Shown piece by piece: positions 47,399 to 58,223 of a stretch of 64,000 nt of DNA. The stretch covers positions 13,861,896-13,925,895 of the forward strand of contig OY992837.1 of the NCBI GenBank assembly GCA_963921425.1, in the 5' to 3' direction. The DNA comes from Dryas octopetala. Lineage: Eukaryota; Streptophyta; Magnoliopsida; Rosales; Rosaceae. Both the position numbers and the translations under genes were made by a program. Below the pieces are notes generated by a model that made no database searches, had not been told where the DNA came from, and saw only the letters and a program-made list of their open reading frames with translations. The stretch's first letter is position 1; every line of letters starts with the position of its first letter.

Positions 47399-47760
47399 GA
47401 GTTAATTACACTTACACTCCTTAAGGTTTATCGTGTTTTCACATACACCCCCTGGGGTTTAAAAAATTACACATACACCCCTTGAGGTTTCAAAACTATT
47501 GCATATAACCCTCTACAAGAGAAAAAAATAAATAAACAAAAAAAAAATATTTGTATTGAGTTTGGACTTTACACTTTGAGTAATCTTATTAGGCCATTTA
47601 ACCCCTTAGTTTTATATAATTTCTCATCATTTTTTGCTCACTATAGGAGGTTATATGTAACAGTTTTGAAACCTCAGGAGGTGTATATGTAATTATTAAA
47701 ATTTTAAGAGGTATATGTGAAAATACAATAAACTTCATGAGGTATAAGTGTAATTATCTC
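47399..47760. mobile_element. MULE-type MITE
   Basis: The perfect 9-bp direct repeat TTTTAATAT flanks it (47390-47398 and 47761-47769). Ends are inverted repeats, GAGTTAATTACACTTACA and (complement) GAGATAATTACACTTATA, similar for about 60 bp or more. Non-coding, 362 bp. It sits just past the second duplicated ARGOS block. Confidence 0.85.
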
Positions 47761-47769
47761 TTTTAATAT

Positions 47770-48643
47770 ATATGAGATTTATTTATATAAGTTGATAGAT
47801 CCCACTTTTAATATTAGGCGTGTGCCGATCCCACCATAAGGTTTTCTGAAAGTGGATGGTAGTAAGCCAACAACAGGAATCTAAGGCAAGGGCGTCTACC
47901 AAACGCGTCCTATGTTGGGAAAATAGAAAATCTGAGCACAATAATATCTAAAAATAAATAAAAAATGTATAAACCGAGGAAGAGGCAACTAATGAGAGTT
48001 TAAAAATTGCACAAGACAAAAAGTCAAGGAAGAAGACTGACTGACCCCGCCAGGAGGGCCCCACGGGGGTGGAGAGAACGAGGAAGACACTTTCGTTTGC
48101 TGTTTTTGCTTAATTCAAGCCGACATGCATGCATACACGTGGACTAATATTTGCTTAATTTGGGATTAGACAAAAAAGATTTAAGGCTTTTAACTATGGG
48201 CGACATTATGGTGTTGTACGTTTCTCTGTGGATTAGCACAAGTTGATGTTTGGGTTTCGGTGGTTTTGAACTTTTGAATTTTGATGGTGGTTTTGGTGGG
48301 GTCCATTAAATGGATTGGATTGTAAAGACTCTTAATTAATTAATAGCTTATTGGCAGTCTCTTTTTCTTTTTCTTTTTCTTTTTTGTCCTTTTTTATGTA
48401 GTCTCTTCTTCTTCTTTCTTTTTCTTTTTTTGGCCCCGGAAAAACAGCATTCACATTTTTTTTGTTTGGCCACTCAGCATTCACATTAAATAAGCCACAA
48501 AGGCAGAATACACACAACACAACAAAGTAACAAACCAAAAAGATAGCAACTACATGACTAAACTCCTTACAACAAAACAGCACAAAAGAGAACAACAAAG
48601 TACCAACCCAAACAGCTAGAAAGTCTCAAAACTACGCACAGAT
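47770..48643. other. Intergenic; no gene seen
   Basis: AT-rich with a pyrimidine tract at 48358-48432. The 88-codon minus-strand frame over it is Lys/Glu low complexity and unsupported. Confidence 0.4.
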
Positions 48644-48646
48644 TTA

Positions 48647-49029
48647 GGCTTAGTTTGGGATTGCTGTGAGAAAAAATGACTGTGAAGTAAAGCAGTTGAG
48701 TGTTTGGTAAATTATATTTTCAAAAGCGTTGTGAGTACAAAAAGCAGTATGAAGGTGTTTGGTAAATTGTAATATAAAACTGCTGTGGCTATTTATAATT
48801 ACTAAAATGAGGGTATTATAGGTAAAATAAAATTTTCATTGTTGCTGTGATTCACTGCAGCTTTCAAAAGTACCTACAAACTTGCTTTCTATTTTTGCTG
48901 TGGGGAGTTAAGAATTGTGGGACAAAGCACTTTTTCATTTTTTTACCAAATACTAAAACTGCTGTGGGTGATTGAGAATTGTCATCTACAGCAGCTTTTG
49001 GGTCCTTCACAACAATCCCAAACTGGGCC
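48647..49029. mobile_element. Tourist-like MITE, copy 2 (inverse of 14713-15133)
   Basis: Ends GGCTTAGTTTGGGATTG and (complement) GGCCCAGTTTGGGATTG, flanked by TTA at 48644-48646 and 49030-49032. It aligns throughout with the complement of 14713-15133, including the AAAGCTGCTGT and GACAATTCTCAATCACCCAC blocks. 383 bp. Confidence 0.82.
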
Positions 49030-49409
49030 TTAATATAAAGGAAGACCATCATCTACTAGCACACGAAGAGTGAGAATATGTGGTACAGAAACCCACATAT
49101 TTGTAACATAGCAACATCTCCACTTCTAGATGAAACCCAAAATAGTGATAATTAATACACGTGTTATAATATACGTGTGGATTAGTACATCACAAAGTAA
49201 TATTACAATCATACCACATGACAGTATTATAGTCATATCAAAAAATTACTCCAATGTCACCTAGTATCCACATAGTTGTAAAATCTAGGGTGATTTCGAT
49301 ATTAGTTCATTAAATTACATTTTTTTTTTAGAGTCTAACACCATTATTTTTTTTAAATAGTTAAAGCCCATATTTAAAATCCTGCTCCACGTAGGATAAC
49401 AATATTCCA

Positions 49410-51203
49410 TTAGATTTCTACTATTTACAAATTAGTGCCTAATTTTAAACACCCTACTCACCAAAAAAATTTGTCTAAACCCCTACCCATCTATAAACTC
49501 TTTCAAAACCCCCTAAAACTTATAATCCTAAATTACCCTTCTGACGCATGCTGACGCGCGTTGACGCACGCTGACGCATGCTGACGTCACTGTAACTGTA
49601 TTTTGGTGAAACTATTTTTTTTTTTTTTTTTTTTTTTTTTGAATTGAAGTTTTTGCTAAAACTCAATATTTCACTAAAACTAAAATCAAACACTGAAATT
49701 GAATTTCATTACACTAAAACTGAATTTCAAAAATTCAGTTACACTGAAACTGAATTTCAAGAATTCAATTACACTGAAACTGAATTTCAGAAATTCAGTT
49801 ACACTAAATTGAAGAATTCAGTTATGAATTCACTTACTGAAACTGAATTAAGTGATAAAACAATTACACCTCGACTAAAATGCAATTACACCTTAATTAA
49901 AAAACAATTACACCTTTACTAAAACAATTACACTTCACTAAAATAGTTACACCTTTACTGAATTCCGTTTCACTAAAAAGAACACAGCAACCTTATCAAA
50001 AAAAAACCAACAATACAACAAGTCATTGAGATGAGAGGAGTAGCCAACAATACAACGTCGTCCGATCACCTCACGCGGGACGAGTACACGACAGTCGCCA
50101 CTGCCTCGATCTGTTTCTACCTGCAAATTTGATTCATCATATTTCAGAACCATAATTTCATTCAAAGTTCATTTAAAACTCATGTTTCACGAATTGAAAC
50201 TGTTTCAAGAACTGAAACTGTTTCACGAACTGAAACTGTTTAATCAATAAATTAAGTAAATTTGTATATACTTATAAATCAATTAAAAAACCCACATTTC
50301 TATCCGATTAACATAATTAAGCTAGAACTGAATTTGGGGTGAAACTGAATTTTCAGAAAGTAAAACTAAATTATCTAGAACTGAAACTGAATTTACACAG
50401 TTACACTAATTAAGCTAGAAACTGAAACTGAATTTGTTGAATTCAGTTGCACTTTTTAATCGCCGATGTACCTGTTTAAGACCAGACAGTTCAACAAATC
50501 AAACAGGGTTCATAAAATTGATCGTTCAACGGCCGAGTCGAGCGGTGACCACCACACACGGTGGCTGCCCAACCCCAATCAACACACAGAAAATTACAGA
50601 ACTCACCCAAAAATATTCTCGGACCTCGAATTGAGCTTTTAGGATTCGGGGGAGGCTGAACAGCAAAAAAAAAACACCCAACCCGCCGCCACAAGTGGCG
50701 GATCTAGTGGTTGCAGCGGCAAACCAACCTGAAAACCAAGATTTGAGTTAAAACAACCCAACCAATAGCAAGAGCAGGTCGAGCGGACAAAGATTGATAC
50801 CTGGATCGACAGAAAACACCACCGGAATCGGCCCAAAAACCGTCGGAGAAGCCGCAGCTTTGTAGCTTCGCAAAAGCCGTGCCCAGTGGTGGTCGGAGTG
50901 AGGAAATGGCATGGAGAGACTCAGCGTGAAGAGAGGAAGATATTGGTGCCAGAGCTAGGTTGCGACGCTGCCGGAAAAGAGAGATCGTCGGCGGAGGCTT
51001 CGCTGCTGTTTGGCGTCGTTCCATCGCCGTCGAAGGTCGTCTAGTTTCACGGCACGTGGAGGGCATAGGGAGGAAGAGGAAGGAGAGGCGAGTGTGATGG
51101 GACCGGTCTCGCCGGCAACCGTCGCCAGACGGCGGCGCACGCGCCGGCGACAGCAGCGGGGAGAGAGAGAGACGCAGAGGGGAGAGAGACGCAGAGGGGA
51201 GAG

Positions 51204-51254
<51 letters not shown>

Positions 51255-51460
51255 GTTGGCTGAAAATGAAAATAAAACAAAAGGGGTAAAACTGGAAAAT
51301 TAAAATATGGGGAGTCAAAGTTGACTGGGTATTAGTTGACTAGGGGGTTTAGGAAAATATTAAGTGTAAGATTGGGGGTTATAAGAGAGTTAGATTTTGG
51401 GTGGAGGTTATGAGAGATTTTATCTCTAACTAGGGGGTTTATAATTATTAACATTTTACA
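49410..51460. mobile_element. Probable non-autonomous element with degenerate long terminal inverted repeats
   Basis: The left side (TTTAAACACCCTACTCACC ... CCCCCTAAAAC) and the complement of the right side (AAACCCCCTAGTCAACTAAT ... ACCCC) have similar composition and spacing but are diverged. The right side is clearly related to 33375-33502 plus 38878-38935, so a repeat family is real even if the left edge is uncertain. Inside are CTGACGCATG repeats (49540-49580), about fifteen copies of ACTGAAACTGAATTTC-type words (49680-50440) and a (GA)n at 51207-51249. Frames near 50440-51320 (up to 204 codons, Ser/Arg/Leu rich) show no family. Confidence 0.4.
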
Positions 51461-52879
51461 AATTATGTCATTATGTAATTAATATTTGTTTTCAAATTGT
51501 GTCACTCTTTAATTGCCATTAATTCTCCAATTTTCCTAGAAAATGAATCTCCTAAAATTCATTAAAACACTTAATTTAAGGCGTGTGATATATATATATA
51601 TAGACTCCTTCCGTTGAGGTATACCTCAAATAACTTATGTTGAGGTATGACACTCTCAGCCATTAGATCTCATTTAATGAAATCTTGTGGTTCTAATTTA
51701 TTCCAGGCTTTTAACCCATTTCAAATGAAATAACCCGGATTGAAATCCCAACGTGACCCTTCATCCTGCCTCTACCTTCCATCGCGACCAAAATCTCAAC
51801 GTGAACCTCCATCTCTTGCCTCTACCTTCAATCTCATCATGACACCACCAGACCTCACCTTTGCCTCCCATCGCAACGTCACGGCTCTGCCTCCCATCGC
51901 GAAGTCACTTCTCTGCCTCCCATCACGACGTTTATAATTGTTTGTAGGTTCATTATAATTGAGTCAAATAAGAAACCTACAACTAAGAATTGTTTGTAGG
52001 TTCATTATAATGTAGGTGTTTTAATTCATATAGGTTCATTAATTTGTCTAGGTTATTATTACTAAAAAAACTAGTAAGTGCATAAAATAAACATGAAAAA
52101 ATCAATAGGTGTACAAAATAAACACACAAAAAAAGGTAGTAGGTGCACAAAACAAGTATCTTTGTTAATCTTATATTCTTTTTTGGGTAGTTGTCTATTA
52201 TTAATATTATATAAATTTGATATTAAATATGATATAGCAAAAATAATTTTAAAAAAAATGTTCAAAGTTGAAACAAGTAATTAACAATAATATCGTTTCA
52301 ATAAAAAAAATATTATTAATTAATGGAGATGAATAGCATTAACTACTCGTAATATTACCTAAATATGTAAAGGGTATCTTAGGAAAAAACTAACTTTTAG
52401 TTTTAAATTAAGCTGACTAATCCAACATTATAAGGAAAGTTACTTATATGTACACTGGTCAAAGGGTTAAACTTCCCAAAACAAATTATACTGGGTTACT
52501 CTTAGGAAAAAAATATGTTTCGTGTGGTTTATAGTAATTTACTATAAAATCTATTAAGTTTTTATTGGTATAGCATTGTCTTCGAAAGAAAATGCTGTTT
52601 AGTCCAATTATATGGTATTCTCGTATTGAATCCTATCATATTGTTGTATTTTCGATACAAATATAGAATGCTGTGATATGCATACAATGTATCATCATTG
52701 TATTAAATAAAGAAATTGGGATAAGATAGCATTTCCTTTTTCAAATGCTTAAACTAGTTGAATTAAATAAAGAAGAAATGGAGAAACAGGGATTTGAACG
52801 CCTGCTTTGCCTCTTGGTTTTGATACATTAATACTACAGAGGTACACCGTACACATCAACCAATCATTATTATACGTAC
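51461..52879. other. Intergenic; no gene seen
   Basis: About 51740-51930 repeats CCTCCCATCGCGA / CTCTGCCTCC words. 51940-52020 repeats TTGTTTGTAGGTTCATTATAAT. The rest is AT-rich. No supported coding or RNA gene. Confidence 0.4.
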
Positions 52880-52887
52880 TTCAATTT

Positions 52888-53542
52888 GGGTAAACGACTA
52901 TTTTGTTTATGTAGTTTGGTAGTTGTTTCGTCTTGCATGTTGTTTCAATTTCTTTCATTCAACTTCTCGTAGTTTCAAAACTATTCCAAACTAAATCCAA
53001 AAATATATATCCATCAAGGCTTTAGATAGTAGAATTGTTTATGTAAAAATATAATTGTTTTAATAAAAATCTGACAATAATAATCTTTTTGTTCTTGAAC
53101 AATTATACCAATACCTTAAGAAAAATTTAGAAAATTAACCTTCTTTGGTTGTCATTAAAAACTTTTAAATATTTTTTTTTTTTTAAATTTGATCATCGAT
53201 TAGTGCTCGAGCTCCCCTCGAGAAGTGCTCAAATCCCCCCTTGAGTAGTACTGTACTCGTACCCTATTGAATAGTGTTTGAGGGGTGTTCAAACACTTTT
53301 TGAGAGGAACTCGAACACTACTCGAGAGTCAAATATCTAAAGATTTTAAAAAATGGTTAAAAATCTTTAATTGACTTCAATTTGGATGTTTTTCAAATTT
53401 CTCGTACCTTAATGAATCTACCATCTTAAAAAATGAAGGAAGTCCAATTTTTAACTTGATTGAAATAATTTCGAAGCTACGAGAACTTGATTGAAAAAAT
53501 TGAAACCACCACCAAACTGTAAGGATCAATGGTTATTTGGCC
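52888..53542. mobile_element. Non-autonomous TIR element, MULE-like
   Basis: The direct repeat TTCAATTT flanks it (52880-52887 and 53543-53550); the next base differs, so it is 8 bp or a decayed 9. Ends are loosely inverted: GGGTAAACGACTATTTTG...TAGTTTGGTAGT against the complement GGCCAAATAACCATTG...CAGTTTGGTGGT. The core has CTCGAG / GTGCTC words repeated at 53195-53325. Non-coding. Confidence 0.55.
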
Positions 53543-53550
53543 TTCAATTT

Positions 53551-55000
53551 AAAACTCACCAACGCCTAATTAGCAGGCTGTTTGGTCCAATTGCACCAGT
53601 CCTATTTTTTAATTTGCCTTTATTTCTTTTGATAACAAAGGAGGTCAAAGACATAAAGGGCCACTGTTGGACCGCTTAAGGTAATATTATGGATGAGAGA
53701 TAACTAAGCAGCTCTTGGTTCGTTTTGGGGGGTGTGGGAATGCATGAAGCTTTTAAGCCTTGATGGTGGCTCGATGGTGCAAGAATAATGGCTAGAGGGT
53801 ATAGTCATATATATATGGTCCCACTCGCAGATTGTTGTTGGATTGACCAGAGAGGGAGAAGAAGATTTATAGAGTTGACTCCTTACACAGGGCAATATTG
53901 TCCAACCTTTCAATCATGTCAAGTGGTATATTTAATTCTTTTTAGTCCGTCTATGGAGGCTCAAAAGAAGAGGTCATATTGAAATATTGTATCAAATGTT
54001 GCACGAAATGACACTTGCAACTTGCTAATATTTTGGAACGAGAAAAACTTAAAAGTAAGACGGTTGTACTATTCACAGACTACTCCCATACGTGGTCGTA
54101 AAAATGTTGAGACAAACAACTATGTCATCATGCTAATGTGATGAATTTAAATATCTTTTTTAATGTGGTGCTAACACTAGGGGGCATATCGATCGATGTG
54201 GTGCACCACGTGTTGGAAATTTGTAACACCACGTGTTGTTATTGTCATGTACAATCATTTTTTTTTATGGGTCACTATTCATAAGAAGCAATCACAGTTA
54301 TACCACTAATATAACATGACTGTCCCACCCAAAATTTTCTCATATATATACACACCACTATTGATGTGTGGTGGCCTTCTAATGCCAAATAAAATAGGAA
54401 AAGCTAATGCTTCATGCACAAATTTACTCTTAGTGATTTTTTTTTCCTTACAATATCAAAAAGTTTTCATATCTATAAAAAAAATAGTAAAAAATTAAAT
54501 TGCCGCCCTTGGTGAAATTTTCTATACAATAGAAATCAGGGTTTTCTTTGTGTGTTTTTGTTTTTGGACTAGTCGTCTAACTAAGCAATTAAGTTTTTAT
54601 ATTTTGCTTGATGAGTTTTAAAAATGAGTATTGTTCTCTTCTTTAAATACATTTTTTACTTGACTAACGGATATGTAGATTTATTATGTACTGTTGATTT
54701 TGTTTTTGGTAATTTTGTTGTGTTGATTTTGGAAAAGGAAAATACTACAGCTGAAACAATTAGGTACTAGAAGCATCACACACATGTTATGCATGTGCAG
54801 CATGATAAAATAATTGCAGTACGATGTAAGTCATAATATGAAGAAAAAGAGTAGGATGTGGGAAGAGAGAATGAGAGCATAAAATTAAAGTAGAATTATC
54901 ACCATAGTAATCGTTTTATTTATTTATTTATTTATTTATTATTGAACCTTTTTAAGGAGGGAAGTTATATATATATATATATTATTAGCTTGATATGTGT
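53551..55000. other. Intergenic; no gene seen
   Basis: AT-rich host-type sequence with no supported frame, ending in an (AT)n tract at about 54967-54983 just outside the LTR of the Gypsy element. Confidence 0.4.
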
Positions 55001-55820
55001 TGATGCTCAAAAATGGTAAAGCAGTCAACGTCGAGTCGAACCACGTAGGCCCGTTGACCCACCACTGAGTGGATGACACGTCGAAGTGGGGCAGGAACGG
55101 GTAGCTGGGTCCGACTGGTGAGTAATGAGAGAGAATGATATCCAAAGCACCCTGCGCAAGTACACAAAAGTGAGCGGGAAGGGCACCGGTGTGGTGCCGG
55201 CCAAAGCTCCTCCGACGCTCAAGTCAGTGTTCAGAGAGATCTGAGAGCAGAGTGAGTGAATAGTATAATAATGATTTCAGTTGTCCTTTTGTGACAAGAA
55301 GGTACCTCTTTTATAGTACCTTTGGAAGAGTGTCAACCAATCCGGTGACGACACGTGTCCTTTGTGGTGACTTGTACTGTAGGAGCGCCACGTGGCATCG
55401 GTCTCGAGGATCCGAGTGAATTGACACGGGCCGGGGGCCCGGGAGGCTTGAGCTTGGGAGGCCGGAGCCTAAGAGGCCGGGGCCCAGGGGGCCGGAGCCC
55501 ACGAGGCCGGAGCCTAGGAGGTCATGGGCTAGGAGCCCAGGAAGGGCTTAGTCTTTTGGATCTAAGCCCAAACAGCATGGTGTTAGGCTTTGTGTGACTT
55601 GTCGTTATGCCGAGATGATTAGTCGTACGAACAGAAGTCCCCCAAGTTTCCGAGCAAAAGATACTTCTTGGTTGGGAACTTTGTACACAAAAGAGTCCGA
55701 GCGGAACGACAAGTAACCACACACTTGTTCACACTTGTTCCTGCTTAAGCTACTGTTTAGAAGTCCCCCAAGTTCCTTAGCAAGAAAAGCTGTACTGCAG
55801 GAAAGCTTGGGGGTTACATA
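55001..55820 (-). repeat. 3' LTR of the Tat element (inner edge uncertain)
   Basis: The outer edge TGATGCTCAAAAATGG at 55001 reads, on the minus strand, as an LTR ending GAGCATCA, right after host AT-repeat. A minus-strand TATA box (ACTATAAAAGAGG) lies at about 55307-55319. The inner edge is placed near 55818 (GGGGTTACA before a T-run that would be an A/G tract on the minus strand), good to perhaps 150 bp. About 55843-55990 holds three copies of a 50-60-bp unit with CCGAGCAGTAGACCCTGTAT. Confidence 0.5.
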
Positions 55821-55962
55821 TGAAAGATCCCTTTTTTTTTTTTTTGAATGTCTGATCACCCTGTATTCCGAGCAATAGACCCTGTATCTATTTTTTTTGA
55901 ATTTCTGATCATTCCGAGCAGTAGACCCTGTATCTTTTTTTTTTTTTTTTTTTTGAATTTCC

Positions 55963-56544
55963 GGTCACCCTGTATTCCGAGCAGTAGACACTTGATGTAA
56001 TCCCAGTAAACTTCGTCCGATTTTAATGGTGGGATGTTCCCGTCTGTAAGGAAGATGGTAGAATTACAGTGTAGAGCTCAGATATAAAAGACCCACCCCA
56101 AATCTCACATTTGTTACTGTAGAAGGCTTTTGGAGAGAGAGAGAGTGGGTGTTATCAAAAACCAATCAAAGAGCAGTGTGTTTTCGAAATAGGAAAAAAA
56201 AAAAAAGGAAGAGCTGCTCGGGTGGGATTTGTGAGGGGAGGGCTCGGAATAAGGGAGAGCCCGGGTCGGTGGCATAGGATCCGAGGGCTGCGGGTCGGAA
56301 GAAGGGAGAGCAGGTCGGAGCCTTTGTGGGGGGCGGAGCAGCGGAGCTCGGGTCGGAAGAAAGGAGAGGCCGGGCCGGATCTGTGCTCGGGGCGGAGGGA
56401 GGGAGCGCGCGGGTCAGAGGCTCTGCTCGGGTGGGTGAGGGAGTGCGCGGGTCGGGCTGTCTCGTCGAAGCGGCTCTGCTCGGGTCGGAGTGTTTCACGC
56501 CGAGCTCGGGTCTGCAGTGGAGGCGCGGGTCGGGCTGTCTCGTC
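55963..56544. repeat. 582-bp copy of 56745-57325, left of the assembly gap
   Basis: Identical to 56745-57325 as far as I can read, except for one extra A in a poly-A run (13 versus 12, near 56193). It ends exactly at the first N. This is almost certainly the same DNA assembled twice. Confidence 0.9.
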
Positions 56545-56744
56545 NNNNNNNNNNNNNNNNNNNNNNNNNNNNNNNNNNNNNNNNNNNNNNNNNNNNNNNN
56601 NNNNNNNNNNNNNNNNNNNNNNNNNNNNNNNNNNNNNNNNNNNNNNNNNNNNNNNNNNNNNNNNNNNNNNNNNNNNNNNNNNNNNNNNNNNNNNNNNNNN
56701 NNNNNNNNNNNNNNNNNNNNNNNNNNNNNNNNNNNNNNNNNNNN
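56545..56744. other. Assembly gap, 200 N
   Basis: Exactly 200 unknown bases, a conventional fixed gap size. The sequence resumes with the beginning of the block that ended at the gap, so the true gap is probably zero or negative. Frames crossing it are meaningless. Confidence 0.98.
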
Positions 56745-56862
56745 GGTCACCCTGTATTCCGAGCAGTAGACACTTGATGTAATCCCAGTAAACTTCGTCC
56801 GATTTTAATGGTGGGATGTTCCCGTCTGTAAGGAAGATGGTAGAATTACAGTGTAGAGCTCA

Positions 56863-56872
56863 GATATAAAAG
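56863..56872 (+). promoter_or_regulatory. TATA box of the opposite-strand gene in the Tat element
   Basis: GATATAAAAG (duplicate at 56081-56090 across the gap) faces the plus-strand gene and is followed by ACCCACCCCAAATCTCACATTTG. It lies between the LTR and the gene, so that gene seems to have its own promoter. The GC-rich leader (57000-57680) then shows donor-like GAG|GTAGGCA at about 57690. Confidence 0.5.
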
Positions 56873-58223
56873 ACCCACCCCAAATCTCACATTTGTTACT
56901 GTAGAAGGCTTTTGGAGAGAGAGAGAGTGGGTGTTATCAAAAACCAATCAAAGAGCAGTGTGTTTTCGAAATAGGAAAAAAAAAAAAGGAAGAGCTGCTC
57001 GGGTGGGATTTGTGAGGGGAGGGCTCGGAATAAGGGAGAGCCCGGGTCGGTGGCATAGGATCCGAGGGCTGCGGGTCGGAAGAAGGGAGAGCAGGTCGGA
57101 GCCTTTGTGGGGGGCGGAGCAGCGGAGCTCGGGTCGGAAGAAAGGAGAGGCCGGGCCGGATCTGTGCTCGGGGCGGAGGGAGGGAGCGCGCGGGTCAGAG
57201 GCTCTGCTCGGGTGGGTGAGGGAGTGCGCGGGTCGGGCTGTCTCGTCGAAGCGGCTCTGCTCGGGTCGGAGTGTTTCACGCCGAGCTCGGGTCTGCAGTG
57301 GAGGCGCGGGTCGGGCTGTCTCGTCGAGGCGTTGTGCAGGGGAGGCTCGGGCCGGAGTTTTTGGCGCGGTGGGTGGACGAGCAGGGGGCTCGGGCTCGGG
57401 CTCTGTCGCGGCTGAACGCGAGTAGCTGTCGCGGCTCGGGTGCGCGGGTGGCTGCTGTGCGAAGGGAGTGCAGCTCGAGGCGGCTGCTGTGCGAAGGGAG
57501 CGCAGCTCGGGGCGGCTGCTGTGCGAAGGGAGGCTGGTGGCGCAGCTGGCTGGGCGGGCCGGATCCGTGTACGCGGACGTTGGAGAGGGCGGCTGTGTGC
57601 CTTGGCGCGGGGGTGGTGGGCTGCCTTGCTTGGTTCGGGTTGGTGTGCATGGGCTGGAGGTGGTGCTGCTTGATTTTCACACTTTGAGGTAGGCAATTCA
57701 AATAAAAAAAATTTTTTTGACCCACTTGATATATTGATTTTGCCTTTGAAAATTGAGAACCTTGAGAAGTTGTGGTCGTCCAGCCTGAGGCGGACCTTGA
57801 AATTCTGTTTGTGAATTTTGTGGATGATGTGAGTAGGGGCAGGTGGAGGTGCAAGTGGGTCGGAGCCTTGCCGAGCACTGGGTAGGCAACATGCCTTCAT
57901 TTTTTGACTTTGTAATTTATTGATTGTTGTGGTTTGTGGCTAAGTACGGAGGAGACAAGATAAGTGGGTCGGAACCCGTCTGAGCCGTTGGAGCCGCGCA
58001 ATACAGGTAAAGGCTTGTGTTTTTATGGCCTGTCTGCTTGAATTGATATTGTGAATATTTGCTTTGATAAATGATTGGTGGCTGAGCATGTGAAAAGGTG
58101 ATTGGGTGAATGGTCCCAAATTGGGGGTAGAAGAGCACATATGGGGGGGTGGTAAACCAGTATTGATCTGATATGTCCATGGTGTTGTCTTGGATGAGCA
58201 GGTGTGCTGAGGTCGGACATTCC

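Noticed and set aside
50704-51318. 204-codon minus-strand frame
   Set aside because: Ser/Leu/Arg-rich, partly built on a (CT)n tract and inside a repeat element; no recognised family.
56166-57900. Long Arg/Ala/Pro-rich frames, some crossing the gap
   Set aside because: They come from GC-rich leader sequence and unknown bases, and duplicate each other because the flanks of the gap are the same DNA.
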